From Alkalibacterium pelagium (GTDB taxonomy: Bacteria > Bacillota > Bacilli > Lactobacillales > Carnobacteriaceae_A): 64,000 nt of DNA. The stretch is taken from positions 62,001-126,000 of the forward strand of contig NZ_FNZU01000008.1 in the NCBI RefSeq assembly GCF_900109325.1, read 5' to 3'. Below the pieces are notes generated by a model. It did not search any database. It worked only from the letters and a program-made list of their open reading frames with translations, and had not been told where the DNA came from. The translations under genes and the position numbers were made by a program. Positions 18,259-28,449 of the stretch are shown piece after piece; the stretch's first letter is position 1; each line of letters starts with the position of its first letter.

Positions 18259-19245
18259 TTGGAAGATAAGAAAATCATAGGAATCGATCTGGGAGGAACA
18301 TCAGTTAAATTTGCAGTTGTTTCTACTGAAGGGTCACTTCTCAATCAGTGGTCCATTCCTACAGACATATCAGATCACGGCAGTCATATAACACCGTCGA
18401 TCATTGAATCATTGCTTTCATTCATGAACGATCATGGGTACACATCTAAAGATTTCATCGGTATTGGCATGGGTTCTCCTGGAACAGTTGATCGTCAGGC
18501 AGGAACAGTTGTAGGGGCATACAACTTGAATTGGGATCAGGTACAACCAATCAGAGAACAGATCGAGACGGCCACAGGTATCCCATTTTTCATTGACAAC
18601 GACGCAAATGTCGCAGCTCTTGGCGAGCAGTGGATCGGAGCCGGACACAACGAACCTAACGTTGTCTTTGTAACTCTAGGTACAGGAGTAGGCGGCGGTG
18701 TAATCATGAATAACCAGCTTCTTCATGGAGCAAAAGGTGCTGCCGGGGAAATAGGACACATGACTGTTGACCGCAAAGGATATGCCTGTACGTGTGGAAA
18801 ACTCGGCTGTCTTGAAACAGTAGCCAGTGCGACAGGTGTAGTCAGAGTGGCTAATGATAGAATAGAAACCTATCCTGAAGAGTCTCTGCTGAAGGATCAG
18901 ATTAAAGCTGGCAATTCAGTTGATACTAAGCGCATCATGGATGCAGCCAAGGAGGGCGACGCATATGCCATCTCCGTTGTAGATGAAATTAGTGATTACT
19001 TAGGATTGGCGTGCGGGAACATAGCAAATCTTCTGAATCCTTCGACCATCGTTATCGGTGGAGGTGTGTCTAAGGCAGGAGAATTTCTCGCAGATAAAAT
19101 TAGAGAACGCTTCAAGCTTTACGCGTTCCCAACTATTCGTGAAGACACACATATAAGAATTGCAGAATTAGGCAATGACGCAGGTGTCATAGGAGCCAGT
19201 TCGCTGGTCTTAAATGAATCTGTTTATAAGCATATAAGTGAATAA
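18259..19245 (+). CDS. glcK: Glucokinase, ROK family
   Basis: Phosphorylates free cytosolic glucose with ATP. The 328-residue length is normal. The N-terminal phosphate loop is IGIDLGGTSVKFA, catalytic Asp lies in FIDNDANVAALGE, and the ROK zinc motif is CTCGKLGCLE. The TTG start has AAGGAGGAAG about 6 nt upstream. It follows the rhomboid gene, an arrangement kept in many Bacillota, where yqgQ often lies between them; here yqgQ is absent. Confidence 0.95.
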   Translation: MEDKKIIGIDLGGTSVKFAVVSTEGSLLNQWSIPTDISDHGSHITPSIIESLLSFMNDHGYTSKDFIGIGMGSPGTVDRQAGTVVGAYNLNWDQVQPIREQIETATGIPFFIDNDANVAALGEQWIGAGHNEPNVVFVTLGTGVGGGVIMNNQLLHGAKGAAGEIGHMTVDRKGYACTCGKLGCLETVASATGVVRVANDRIETYPEESLLKDQIKAGNSVDTKRIMDAAKEGDAYAISVVDEISDYLGLACGNIANLLNPSTIVIGGGVSKAGEFLADKIRERFKLYAFPTIREDTHIRIAELGNDAGVIGASSLVLNESVYKHISE

Positions 19246-19302
19246 TGTTCACGTAATGTGGTAAAATGGTTGTAACATAAACCACACAATGAGGTGAGCA
19301 GC

Positions 19303-20409
19303 ATGTCAGACAAAAAGGTATATTCTTCAGCCTTATGGGTCTTTTTAACATGCTGTTCACTTTTTTTATTTGGATGTGGGTCTTCTTCAGACGGGAGTGT
19401 CAACGGCAGCAGCGATACAGAAGAAATTGCTCACCCCATGGAACTTGACCCCGAACAGTTTCAGAAGAACATAGGCTGGCTGGATAATGAAACACTTCTT
19501 ATCCACAAAGGCTCCAATGACAGCCATCAATTTACCTCTTATAACATCTTCACTGGAGATTTTGAAGATATTTACGAAGAAAATGCGTATATCCTAAGTG
19601 CGGAAATAAGTCACTCAAGAGATCAGATTCTCTTTCAGGAAGTATCTGATGAAGGCATATCATTAAATGTGATGGACCTTTCCGGTGATATTCTTCACTC
19701 GACGGCTCTTCACTACAGCGGCTACGTCACCCTAGACTGGAATGCGGTTGATCCGGATCTTATTTTCATCTCCCATTATGATTATGACAGTGCAGAAGAA
19801 GTGGAAACTATACTTGTCCAAGTCTGGAATACTGAAGAAGAGACTTTAACCCAGAAGCCAATAGCCTCGCTTTATCCGACATGGTACTCATCCAATGTGT
19901 ATGTGTATGTTGACGAACTCGAAGGTCGGGATCTCTATATCGGTGATCTGAGGGAGGAAAACGGCGACATGGTGATCAGTCGGGATGTCCGTGACTTCTT
20001 TCTTCACCAGGACACATTCATAGGTATCGTTCCTTCCGACATTAACGAACATCAAGTTTATCTCTTTCATGAATACCCCTTCCTCGTCGGGGACAATGTG
20101 ATTGCAGTGCCCAAAGTATCTATGAATGATCAGCCTGTCAAACCACACTTAACGCAGTCTAATCGAAATGGAAAGATTCTGGCTGTTCTACCTGATGAAC
20201 CAGTGATTCTAGAAGAAGAATTAGGCACGTACACGCTCTCTCAGCTGGATTTTGAAAGTGAAACAGTTGAGGAAATTATTGCATTGCCATATGATGCACC
20301 GATTTGTCTTTCACCAGATGAGAACCACGTTTTGTACGGCTGGCGGTACGAATACCTTATCGAACTGGACACAGGGGATATGCATTCGCTGATTGACATT
20401 TCTTCCTGA
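19303..20409 (+). CDS. YqgU-like lipoprotein
   Basis: Secreted lipoprotein of 368 residues. A lipobox LFLFGC places the lipidated Cys near residue 25, followed by a Ser/Asp-rich tether. The body has repeated short blocks (IGWLDNETLLI, LDWNAVDPDLIFISH, LSPDENHVLYGW) typical of a beta-propeller. The position after glcK and the propeller pattern suggest the YqgU family. ATG 19303 sits 5 nt after GAGGTGA; the GTG at 19294 lies inside that ribosome site. A TGTGGT/ACCACA inverted repeat lies just upstream. Its function is not known; dedicated lipoproteins with propellers often scaffold envelope proteins. Confidence 0.65.
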   Translation: MSDKKVYSSALWVFLTCCSLFLFGCGSSSDGSVNGSSDTEEIAHPMELDPEQFQKNIGWLDNETLLIHKGSNDSHQFTSYNIFTGDFEDIYEENAYILSAEISHSRDQILFQEVSDEGISLNVMDLSGDILHSTALHYSGYVTLDWNAVDPDLIFISHYDYDSAEEVETILVQVWNTEEETLTQKPIASLYPTWYSSNVYVYVDELEGRDLYIGDLREENGDMVISRDVRDFFLHQDTFIGIVPSDINEHQVYLFHEYPFLVGDNVIAVPKVSMNDQPVKPHLTQSNRNGKILAVLPDEPVILEEELGTYTLSQLDFESETVEEIIALPYDAPICLSPDENHVLYGWRYEYLIELDTGDMHSLIDISS

Positions 20410-20482
20410 AAATACACACTAGAATTTTCCCTGAAATTGCGGTAAACTAGTATGTGATTAGTGTAGAGAAAGGGAGTTATTT

Positions 20483-20887
20483 TTGGATAATTGGACAATT
20501 GTAACAATCATATTATGGATCGGAATCATTGCCTGGGGAATCTGGGAACTGATTCAATATTTCAGAAGAAAAAATGCTGCGACAGCGCTGGAGAATGACG
20601 AATTCAAGCAGAACATGCGGAAAGCACAGATCGTCGATGTACGAGGAAAAGACGATTTTGATGCCGGTCATATTCTCGGTGCACGAAACATACCTTACAT
20701 GCAGATGAAGCAGCGTGCTGGTGAGCTGCGCAAAGATCAGCCCATCTATCTGTATGATGACAAAAAAACAATGAGCTACCGAGCTGCTCTGCTTCTTAAA
20801 AAACAAGGATACAATGATCTTTATGTTTTGAAAGATGGCTATGAGAAATGGGACGGTAAAATCAAACGCAAAAAACCGATCAACTGA
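20483..20887 (+). CDS. Membrane-anchored rhodanese-like protein lacking the catalytic cysteine
   Basis: The 134-residue protein has one N-terminal membrane segment (about 4-26) and a rhodanese domain (about 38-130) with the CH2A-like block IVDVRGKDDFDAGHILGARNIP. At the active-site loop, where sulfurtransferases have CxxGxRS, this protein has YDDKKTMSYRAALLL without cysteine. Sulfur transfer is therefore unlikely and a binding role more probable. The TTG start has AGGGAG 7-8 nt upstream. It belongs to the YqhL-like group found near glcK in Bacillota. A GGTAAACTAGTA stretch upstream (about 20442-20453) also occurs before the PBP gene and may be the promoter. Confidence 0.8.
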   Translation: MDNWTIVTIILWIGIIAWGIWELIQYFRRKNAATALENDEFKQNMRKAQIVDVRGKDDFDAGHILGARNIPYMQMKQRAGELRKDQPIYLYDDKKTMSYRAALLLKKQGYNDLYVLKDGYEKWDGKIKRKKPIN

Positions 20888-20949
20888 TAAACCAGGAGAT
20901 TGGACTTGCACTCACTTGGTCAAAGTGATACATTTTAATATGACAAATC

Positions 20950-20978
20950 AAGGAAATCACTCAGGATTTCCTTTTTTT
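20950..20978 (+). terminator. Terminator of the rhodanese-like gene
   Basis: An AAGGAAATC/GATTTCCTT stem with a 6-nt loop is followed by TTTTT. Confidence 0.88.
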
Positions 20979-21027
20979 ATAAGCAGAATTACAGGTGACA
21001 CTGTGTCACAAAACAAAGGAGCAGACC

Positions 21028-22512
21028 GTGGATATTAGACGAACCAAATGGGGAAGAAAAGCTGTCTTTCTCATTACAAAACAGCTGGACAGGCGCGACA
21101 ATAACGAAGTACCTTACTGGATGGTGTATACAGCACTGTTTGCCGGATCTCTGATGGTCATAATGAATCAGACGGCGATAAAGACTGCTCTTCCGACTAT
21201 GATAAATGATCTGAATGTGTCTCCGTCGATCGGTCAATGGACCGTTTCTGGATACACATTGGTCAAAGGGATCATGGTGCCGATCACTGCTTTCGCCATG
21301 AACAAGTTCAGATCAAGGAACCTTTTCGTGTTAATGATGATCATCTTCGGCGCTGGGTCATTTATAGCCGGACTTGGCATTAACTTTGCAGTTGTGCTCT
21401 TTGGTACTATCCTGCAGGGAGTCGGTGCTGGAATGGTCATTCCTCTTATGCAGACGATCATTCTTACTGTATCACCGCCTGAAAAACGGGGGAGTGCCCT
21501 GGGACTGATGGGAGTAGTTTTAGGACTAGGTCCCACACTAGGTCCTGCTTTAGGTGGATGGATCGTTGATACCTTATCATGGCACTATATTTTTTATGGC
21601 CTATTTATTGGGTCGGCAGCAGTCATTCCTATTGCGATTCTCACTCTGACAGATGTTCTGCCTATGAGTGACCCAAGAATAGACTGGGTATCGATCAGGC
21701 ATTCCCTGATCGGATTCGGCGTCCTGCTCTTTGGACTGTCGATCTTGGGCTCTCAAGGATTTGATTCAATCGTAGCCTGGGTATCGGTAGTCATCGGAAG
21801 TCTTTTCATTTATTTGTTTATCAGACGAAACCTTCACAGTCCCGAACCGATGCTGAATGTTTCCTTGTTTAAAAACAGAACCTTCAGCCTGGCAGTGATC
21901 ATCACAATGCTGGGACTGATGGTCATTACGGGTATTTCCAATGTCATGCCAATGTACATCCAGACTGTTTTAGGACGATCGGCTACTCTGTCTGGCCTGA
22001 TTCTTCTGCCTGGAGGAATGTTCAAAGCCTTCATTTCGCCAGTAACGGGAAGAATATATGACAAGTACGGGGTCGCTAAAATCGCCCCCCTTGGTGGTCT
22101 GGCTTTGTTTGCCGGGACAGCTCTTTTAGTATTCGTCGGCCAGGATACCTCGATCTGGTATATCGTAGCTGTATATTTACTATTATCGATTGGGTTTGGA
22201 GTATTCAATATTCCGGTTACAACGGCTGGAATGAACGCACTCCCAGATGACCAGATGGGGCACGGAACTTCTGCCAGGCAGACTGTGAGGCAGATTGGCT
22301 CGAGTTTTGCCATTACACTTGTCTTTGCATCAATGTCCATTGTTTCAGCCTTTGCTAATTCACCAACGCTGGAAGCAGCCGAAGCTGGAGGAGCTAAGCC
22401 TGACTTGACGATCGAAGGAATCAGAGGCGGGTTCGGAATGGTTGCAGTCCTTGCTCTGGCAGCGTTTATTCTTACATTCTTCCTGAGAGAAAAAACAGTC
22501 AGACAAAAATAA
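21028..22512 (+). CDS. MFS drug exporter, DHA2 (14-TM) family
   Basis: Proton-driven efflux pump in the plasma membrane. The 494-residue protein has 14 predicted membrane segments. DHA2 features include the first-helix MNQTAIKTALPTM block, QWTVSGYTLVKGIMVPITAF, and motif C-like VLGLGPTLGPALGGWIVD. Its start is GTG 21028 with AAAGGAG 7 nt upstream, giving MDIRRTKWGRK; the frame is open further upstream but has no ribosome site there. The closest known group is the LmrB/FarB/EmrB type. The substrate is unknown and no regulator gene is adjacent. Confidence 0.88.
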   Translation: MDIRRTKWGRKAVFLITKQLDRRDNNEVPYWMVYTALFAGSLMVIMNQTAIKTALPTMINDLNVSPSIGQWTVSGYTLVKGIMVPITAFAMNKFRSRNLFVLMMIIFGAGSFIAGLGINFAVVLFGTILQGVGAGMVIPLMQTIILTVSPPEKRGSALGLMGVVLGLGPTLGPALGGWIVDTLSWHYIFYGLFIGSAAVIPIAILTLTDVLPMSDPRIDWVSIRHSLIGFGVLLFGLSILGSQGFDSIVAWVSVVIGSLFIYLFIRRNLHSPEPMLNVSLFKNRTFSLAVIITMLGLMVITGISNVMPMYIQTVLGRSATLSGLILLPGGMFKAFISPVTGRIYDKYGVAKIAPLGGLALFAGTALLVFVGQDTSIWYIVAVYLLLSIGFGVFNIPVTTAGMNALPDDQMGHGTSARQTVRQIGSSFAITLVFASMSIVSAFANSPTLEAAEAGGAKPDLTIEGIRGGFGMVAVLALAAFILTFFLREKTVRQK

Positions 22513-22572
22513 AAAGAACGTCGACACATCAGATTATCCAAATGAGATAATCGATACGTGTTGACGTTCTTT
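22513..22572. terminator. Bidirectional terminator between the MFS gene and the PPDK regulator gene
   Basis: An AAAGAACGTC..GACGTTCTTT outer stem with GACAC/GTGTT and an inner GATTATC/GATAATC stem lies between convergent genes. Confidence 0.8.
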
Positions 22573-22574
22573 AC

Positions 22575-23384
22575 TTATTTCTGAAGTGAATTGACAATAA
22601 TTGCAGCTGTTTCTTCAATCGACTTGCTGGCAACATTAATAATCTGGCAGTTAAGCTTCTTATATAATTCTTCAGCATATTTAATTTCTTTTCGAATACG
22701 ATTTTTATCTGAATACGGTGTATCCGGCTGCATGCCATATGAAATCATGCGTTCTCTTCGGATATTGGACAGCATCTCTTCATCATTAGTCAGGCCGACG
22801 ATTTTATTTGAATCGACCTGCCATATTTCTTTCGGCAAAGTTGACTCAGGAAGGAGTGGTAAGTTGGCCACTTTATAATTCTGATTTGCCAGAAAAATGC
22901 TGAGCGGTGTTTTGGATGTTCTAGAAATTCCCAAAATGACAATATCAGCCTCAAGAAAACCTTTGGGATCTTTCCCGTCATCATACTTGACTGCAAATTC
23001 CAGTGCACCAATCCGGTCAAAATATTTTTCATCAAGTTTATGCTTGGCACCAGGTTTATGTGTCGGCAAGGCGTTAGATCGCAAAGTCAATTCATTGATC
23101 AGAGGATTGATCACGTCGAAACAGGTCAGGTCATTTTCAAGACAAAAGTCTTCTATAATATCGACCAGTTCAGGGTTTACAAATGTATGCAGGACGATAG
23201 CATCAAGTTCTTTCGCACTTTCGAGAATGGTATTCAGCTGATCTTCCTGTCTGATAAAAGGGAAGTTCTTAAGATCGAACGCTACTTCCGGAAACTGGGC
23301 CCGTGCCGCATAGTAGATGTTACTGGCTGTGCCTCCAACAGAATCAGATAGAACAAACACAGTTGCAGCGGATTTTTCATTCAT
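22575..23384 (-). CDS. Pyruvate, phosphate dikinase regulatory protein (PPSR/DUF299)
   Basis: Bifunctional ADP-dependent kinase and Pi-dependent pyrophosphorylase that switches PPDK (or PEP synthase) off and on. The 269-residue protein has the N-terminal VFVLSDSVGGTA block and the P-loop-like GISRTSKTPLSIFLANQNYKVAN motif (about 150-172). ATG 23384 with GGAAGGA about 8 nt upstream is chosen; the frame extends 22 codons further but without a ribosome site. The dikinase gene itself is not in the window. It is divergent from zur, matching the Bacillota yqfL neighbourhood, where the partner is also often unlinked. Confidence 0.92.
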   Translation of the reverse strand: MNEKSAATVFVLSDSVGGTASNIYYAARAQFPEVAFDLKNFPFIRQEDQLNTILESAKELDAIVLHTFVNPELVDIIEDFCLENDLTCFDVINPLINELTLRSNALPTHKPGAKHKLDEKYFDRIGALEFAVKYDDGKDPKGFLEADIVILGISRTSKTPLSIFLANQNYKVANLPLLPESTLPKEIWQVDSNKIVGLTNDEEMLSNIRRERMISYGMQPDTPYSDKNRIRKEIKYAEELYKKLNCQIINVASKSIEETAAIIVNSLQK

Positions 23385-23520
23385 TATAATCAGTCCTTCC
23401 GAGCAGTTTATATATTCAGTATAAAGCATTCGTTCATAAAATTGTACCAAAATTGTTCCTTGAATAATTCGGTTTTTTCGATATACTGAAATATAGAAAT
23501 TAGAAAAGGAAGCGATTCTG

Positions 23521-23943
23521 TTGACAGCCTTTGAACAAGCCGTTAGAACACTTAAACGGAATGGTTACAAGACGACAGGAAAAAGACAGCGCATACTGGA
23601 AATTTTATACAATAAGAAAAAGTATATGTCTGCAAAAGAAGTCCAGGATCACTTGAAAGAAATGTTCCCGGGCATAAGTCCTGACACTATTTACCGCAAC
23701 CTGCATACATTTGTAGAGCTATCCGTTGTTGAAGAGACTGAATTGAACGGAGAAAAACTTTTCCGCTCCAGCTGTGATGTACATGGACATCATCACCATT
23801 TTATCTGTACCGAATGCGGGCAGACACGTGAACTTGAATTATGTCCAATGGATATGTTTCAGGGTCAGCTGCCAGGCTGTGAAGTTACCTCACATCGGTT
23901 CGAACTATTTGGAAAATGTGCAGACTGCTGTCTAGCCGTCTGA
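23521..23943 (+). CDS. zur: Fur family metal regulator, probably Zur
   Basis: Zinc-responsive repressor of metal uptake genes. The 140-residue protein has an N-terminal winged HTH (GKRQRILEILYNKKKYMSAKEV, then SPDTIYRNLHTFVEL) and a C-terminal domain with HGHHHHFICTECG and a final CADCC, giving the structural Cys4 zinc site plus a His-rich sensor site. The TTG start has AAGGAAG 9 nt upstream. Zur is preferred over PerR/Fur because of the LFRSSCDVHGHHHH pattern and the location next to the PPDK regulator, as in B. subtilis. The sensed metal cannot be proved from sequence. Confidence 0.82.
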   Translation: MTAFEQAVRTLKRNGYKTTGKRQRILEILYNKKKYMSAKEVQDHLKEMFPGISPDTIYRNLHTFVELSVVEETELNGEKLFRSSCDVHGHHHHFICTECGQTRELELCPMDMFQGQLPGCEVTSHRFELFGKCADCCLAV

Positions 23944-24005
23944 TTATTAGAGCATAATAAGTGAGAGTGTTTACATTTTGTCCATATTTAATTTTGGGCA
24001 TAGTG

Positions 24006-24034
24006 TTGACGCTCTCTCTTTATTTGTATATAAT
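24006..24034 (+). promoter_or_regulatory. Predicted rpsU-yqeY promoter
   Basis: TTGACG (24006-24011) and a perfect TATAAT (24029-24034) are separated by 17 bp, the best sigma-A match in the window. The leader to rpsU is about 130 nt. Confidence 0.8.
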
Positions 24035-24170
24035 GATTAATGAATTGTTATTATGCCAACGTGCATATTCAACAGTTACATCATTTATTGATAGGGAAGA
24101 CCAATTGTGACTAATATTATTTTGCAAAGCAATGGGAACGCCCTGAACGTACGAGGGGAGGGGAACAACG

Positions 24171-24344
24171 TTGACTAAAACAGATATCAAAAAAGGTGAA
24201 AGTCTTGATGATGCTCTTCGTCGTTTCAAACGTTCCGTATCTAAAACGGGTACATTGAAAGAAGCCCGTAAACGTGAGTACTATGAAAAGCCTAGTGTTA
24301 AACGTAAAAAGAAATCTGAGGAAGCACGCAAGCGTAAATTCTAA
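24171..24344 (+). CDS. rpsU: 30S ribosomal protein S21
   Basis: Small basic ribosomal protein of 57 residues, reading [20 protein letters not shown] and ending EEARKRKF, the full-length family pattern. The start is TTG at 24171 with GAGGGGAGGGG about 8 nt upstream. It is followed 49 nt later by yqeY, a gene pair kept across Bacillota. S21 contacts the anti-Shine-Dalgarno region of 16S rRNA and affects initiation. Confidence 0.97.
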   Translation: MTKTDIKKGESLDDALRRFKRSVSKTGTLKEARKREYYEKPSVKRKKKSEEARKRKF

Positions 24345-24393
24345 TAGGGCACCTTTACTATTAAAGTTTATATCTCATATAGAAGGTGATTAG

Positions 24394-24840
24394 ATGGCTC
24401 GTCTTGATGAATTGAATCAAGAGATGAAAATCGCGATGAAAGCAAAAGATAAAGAAAAGTTATCTACAATTCGTATGTTAAAATCTGCCTTACAGACCGA
24501 ACAGATCAACAAGGGAGAAGAATTGACCGAAGAAGACGAATTGACCGTTCTTTCTCGTGAGAAAAAACAGCGTGTCGAATCTTTGAATGAGTTTAAAGCA
24601 GCCGGTCGTGATGACCTTGTTCTAAAACTCGAAAGAGAAATTGAAATCGTCGATGACTACTTACCAGCTCAGTTGAGTGAAGAAGAGGTCCGTGAAATCG
24701 TACAGGATACGGTTGAACAGACTGGCGCATCCTCAATGAAAGACATGGGTAAAGTCATGGGTGCTTTGATGCCTAAAGTAAAAGGAAAAGCTGACGGCAA
24801 CCTTGTCAGCTCAATCGTCAAAGAAGAACTGAATAAATAA
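24394..24840 (+). CDS. GatB/YqeY domain protein
   Basis: 148-residue cytosolic protein with the tail domain found at the end of GatB, the tRNA amidotransferase subunit. The signature blocks are TIRMLKSALQTEQINKG, LEREIEIVDDYLPAQLSEEE and MGKVMGALMPKVKGKADGNLVS, the last resembling tRNA-binding GatB tails. The role is probably tRNA-related but not settled. The ATG has GAAGGTG 6 nt upstream. It is co-transcribed with rpsU. Confidence 0.93.
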   Translation: MARLDELNQEMKIAMKAKDKEKLSTIRMLKSALQTEQINKGEELTEEDELTVLSREKKQRVESLNEFKAAGRDDLVLKLEREIEIVDDYLPAQLSEEEVREIVQDTVEQTGASSMKDMGKVMGALMPKVKGKADGNLVSSIVKEELNK

Positions 24841-24847
24841 TAGAAGA

Positions 24848-24896
24848 ACCGCAGCTGCAGAGACATCTCGTCTCCAGTCAGTTGCGGTCTTTTTAT
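24848..24896 (+). terminator. rpsU-yqeY terminator
   Basis: An ACCGCAGCTG/CAGTTGCGGT stem and an inner GAGAC/GTCTC stem are followed by CTTTTTATT. Confidence 0.85.
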
Positions 24897-24993
24897 TGCA
24901 GAGAATTGTATGCACAGGTTCGTGGTCACACCTCAATATGATGATGGAAATGAACTTATATGGATTTATCGTCGGAGTTTTAGCTTAAGAGCA

Positions 24994-25096
24994 GCACCTC
25001 AACTCGGACTGGAATCCTGTCTGAGTTCCGCTGCAATAGCGATAGCGCCTTAACTCAAGTAGAAATCTCGACTAAGTTCCGGTGCAATTCATTTAG
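24994..25096. repeat. Tandem pair of ~51-bp palindromic repeats (array A)
   Basis: Two units start at 24994 and 25045 with a 51-bp period. Both follow GCRCCTYAACTC, about 14 bases, then CTRAGTTCCGSTGCAAT. Each unit is itself a hairpin: AACTCGGAC pairs with GTCTGAGTT in unit 1, and GCGCC/GGTGC plus AACT/AGTT in unit 2. A related, oppositely oriented array lies near 51.95-52.03 kb. No coding potential is seen. The rest of the 370-bp yqeY-phoH spacer (24897-25269) holds only a possible extended -10 (TGC-TATGAT, 25225-25230) for phoH. Confidence 0.7.
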
Positions 25097-25269
25097 AATC
25101 TCATCAGCTCTCAAATCCCGTCAATACAAAACCTCTGAAAAAAACCATTAACCAGATCCATCAAGAGGCCCCTTATATTGCAACACTTTTCACCAACTTT
25201 ATAGAGATTTTAATCTTTTTATGCTATGATTTAATGGAATACCGTTAATAAGAAGGAGATGTCAACTGG

Positions 25270-26262
25270 TTGACTGAATCAATCGAAAAAAGACGTATAG
25301 AAATTGAGGATTCTGAAAGATTATTTACACTTTTCGGTCCTCAGAATAGTCATTTAAATTTAATTGAAGAAGAACTGGACGTTTCAATCAATAGCCGAGG
25401 AACTCAAATGGACGTTCAAGGTACCCCTGAAGCAATCAGTCAGGTAGAAGAGCTGTTTGAACAGCTTCTGACTCTCGATGATAAAGGGATCAAAGTAAAA
25501 AAATCGGATATTGTATCAGCCATACGAATGGCTAAACAAGGTAAACTGTCTCAGTTCGTCAGAATGTACGAAGAAGAGATCACTAGAGATAAAGACGGGA
25601 AAGCGATCCGAGTGAAAAATGTCGGGCAGCGCGATTATGTTGAGTCGATCAAGAAGAACGATATCGTCTTTGGAATCGGTCCAGCAGGGACAGGGAAAAC
25701 CTTCATAGCCGTTGCTAAGGCGGTGGAAGCTATGAGAAAAGGGGATGTGAAACGCATCATCATTACTCGTCCAGCCGTTGAAGCTGGAGAGAACCTTGGG
25801 TTTCTGCCTGGTGACCTCAAGGAGAAAGTCGATCCGTACCTGAGGCCTTTATATGATGCTTTGTATACCATTTTCGGTACGGAACATACAAATCGTCTGA
25901 TCGAAAGAGAAACTATCGAGGTTGCACCTCTGGCGTACATGAGAGGCCGTACGCTGGACGATGCCTTCATTATTTTAGACGAGGCACAGAACACGACCGT
26001 GCAGCAGATGAAAATGTTCCTGACGCGGTTAGGGTTCAATTCAAAGATGGTCATTAACGGAGATATCACACAAGTCGATCTGCCGAGACGGACGACAAGT
26101 GGTCTTATCCATGCTGAACGCGTACTGACTGGAGTTAAAGGAATTGGACATATCAAATTTGAAGCTGAAGATGTCATCAGACATCCACTGGTCGCAAAAG
26201 TAATCAGGGCTTACGACAATGAAACGGATAGGGAAGATTATGGAAACGATAATTTACGATGA
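25270..26262 (+). CDS. phoH: PhoH-like ATPase
   Basis: Cytosolic ATPase (P-loop) linked to RNA metabolism. The 330-residue protein has an N-terminal KH-like region (about 10-75) and the PhoH core with Walker A GIGPAGTGKT (about 137-146), RPAVEAGENLGFLPGD, and Walker B IILDEAQNTT. The TTG start at 25270 is 11 nt from AGGAG, a little long; the nearer ATG at 25259 is out of frame and stops after four codons. It overlaps ybeY by 23 nt. The conserved order phoH-ybeY-dgkA-cdd-era points to an RNA and ribosome quality role. Confidence 0.94.
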   Translation: MTESIEKRRIEIEDSERLFTLFGPQNSHLNLIEEELDVSINSRGTQMDVQGTPEAISQVEELFEQLLTLDDKGIKVKKSDIVSAIRMAKQGKLSQFVRMYEEEITRDKDGKAIRVKNVGQRDYVESIKKNDIVFGIGPAGTGKTFIAVAKAVEAMRKGDVKRIIITRPAVEAGENLGFLPGDLKEKVDPYLRPLYDALYTIFGTEHTNRLIERETIEVAPLAYMRGRTLDDAFIILDEAQNTTVQQMKMFLTRLGFNSKMVINGDITQVDLPRRTTSGLIHAERVLTGVKGIGHIKFEAEDVIRHPLVAKVIRAYDNETDREDYGNDNLR

Positions 26263-26696
26263 AACAGATAAAATTACAGAAGATATGACTGGATGGATCG
26301 AGGATCTGCTGAATGTAGCTGCAAAGAAATTGTCTGTAGAGAAGAATGCAGAAGTATCGATCACAGTAGTATCAAATGAAAAGATCAGAGAGATCAATAG
26401 AGAATACCGCGATAAAGATAAAGTGACTGATGTCATCAGTTTTGCGATCGAAGATGATGAAGACGATGTGCTTAAAGAGTTCGATATGGAAGGCATCACA
26501 ATCCCAAGAGATTTGGGTGATATATTCATATCTTACGACAAAGCGGTCGAGCAGGCTGAAGAATACGGTCATTCTGTAGAAAGAGAACTTGGTTTCCTCA
26601 TGGTCCATGGTTTTCTTCACCTTAATGGGTACGACCACATGACAGACGAAGATGAAAAGAGAATGTTTGCACTACAAGAGGAGATTTTGAAGGAAT

Positions 26697-26713
<17 letters not shown>
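26240..26713 (+). CDS. ybeY: Endoribonuclease YbeY (rRNA maturation)
   Basis: Zinc-dependent RNase needed for 16S rRNA 3'-end maturation and ribosome quality control. The 157-residue protein has the metal motif HGFLHLNGYDH near the C-terminus and the conserved REYRDKDKVTDVISF block. ATG 26240 follows AGGGAAG inside the end of phoH; the longer frame from 26219 is not needed. It overlaps dgkA by 17 nt, so translation is coupled along the operon. Confidence 0.95.
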
Positions 26714-28424
<1,711 letters not shown>

Positions 28425-28449
28425 TTAAAGTGATTAAGAAGGTGACCGA

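Noticed and set aside
24994-25096. Array A as a CRISPR
   Set aside because: The units are whole palindromes with no unique spacers, only two are present, and no cas gene is near.
25259-25273. Four-codon ATG frame overlapping the phoH start as an upstream ORF
   Set aside because: Its ATG touches AGGAG with no spacing, so initiation there is unlikely.
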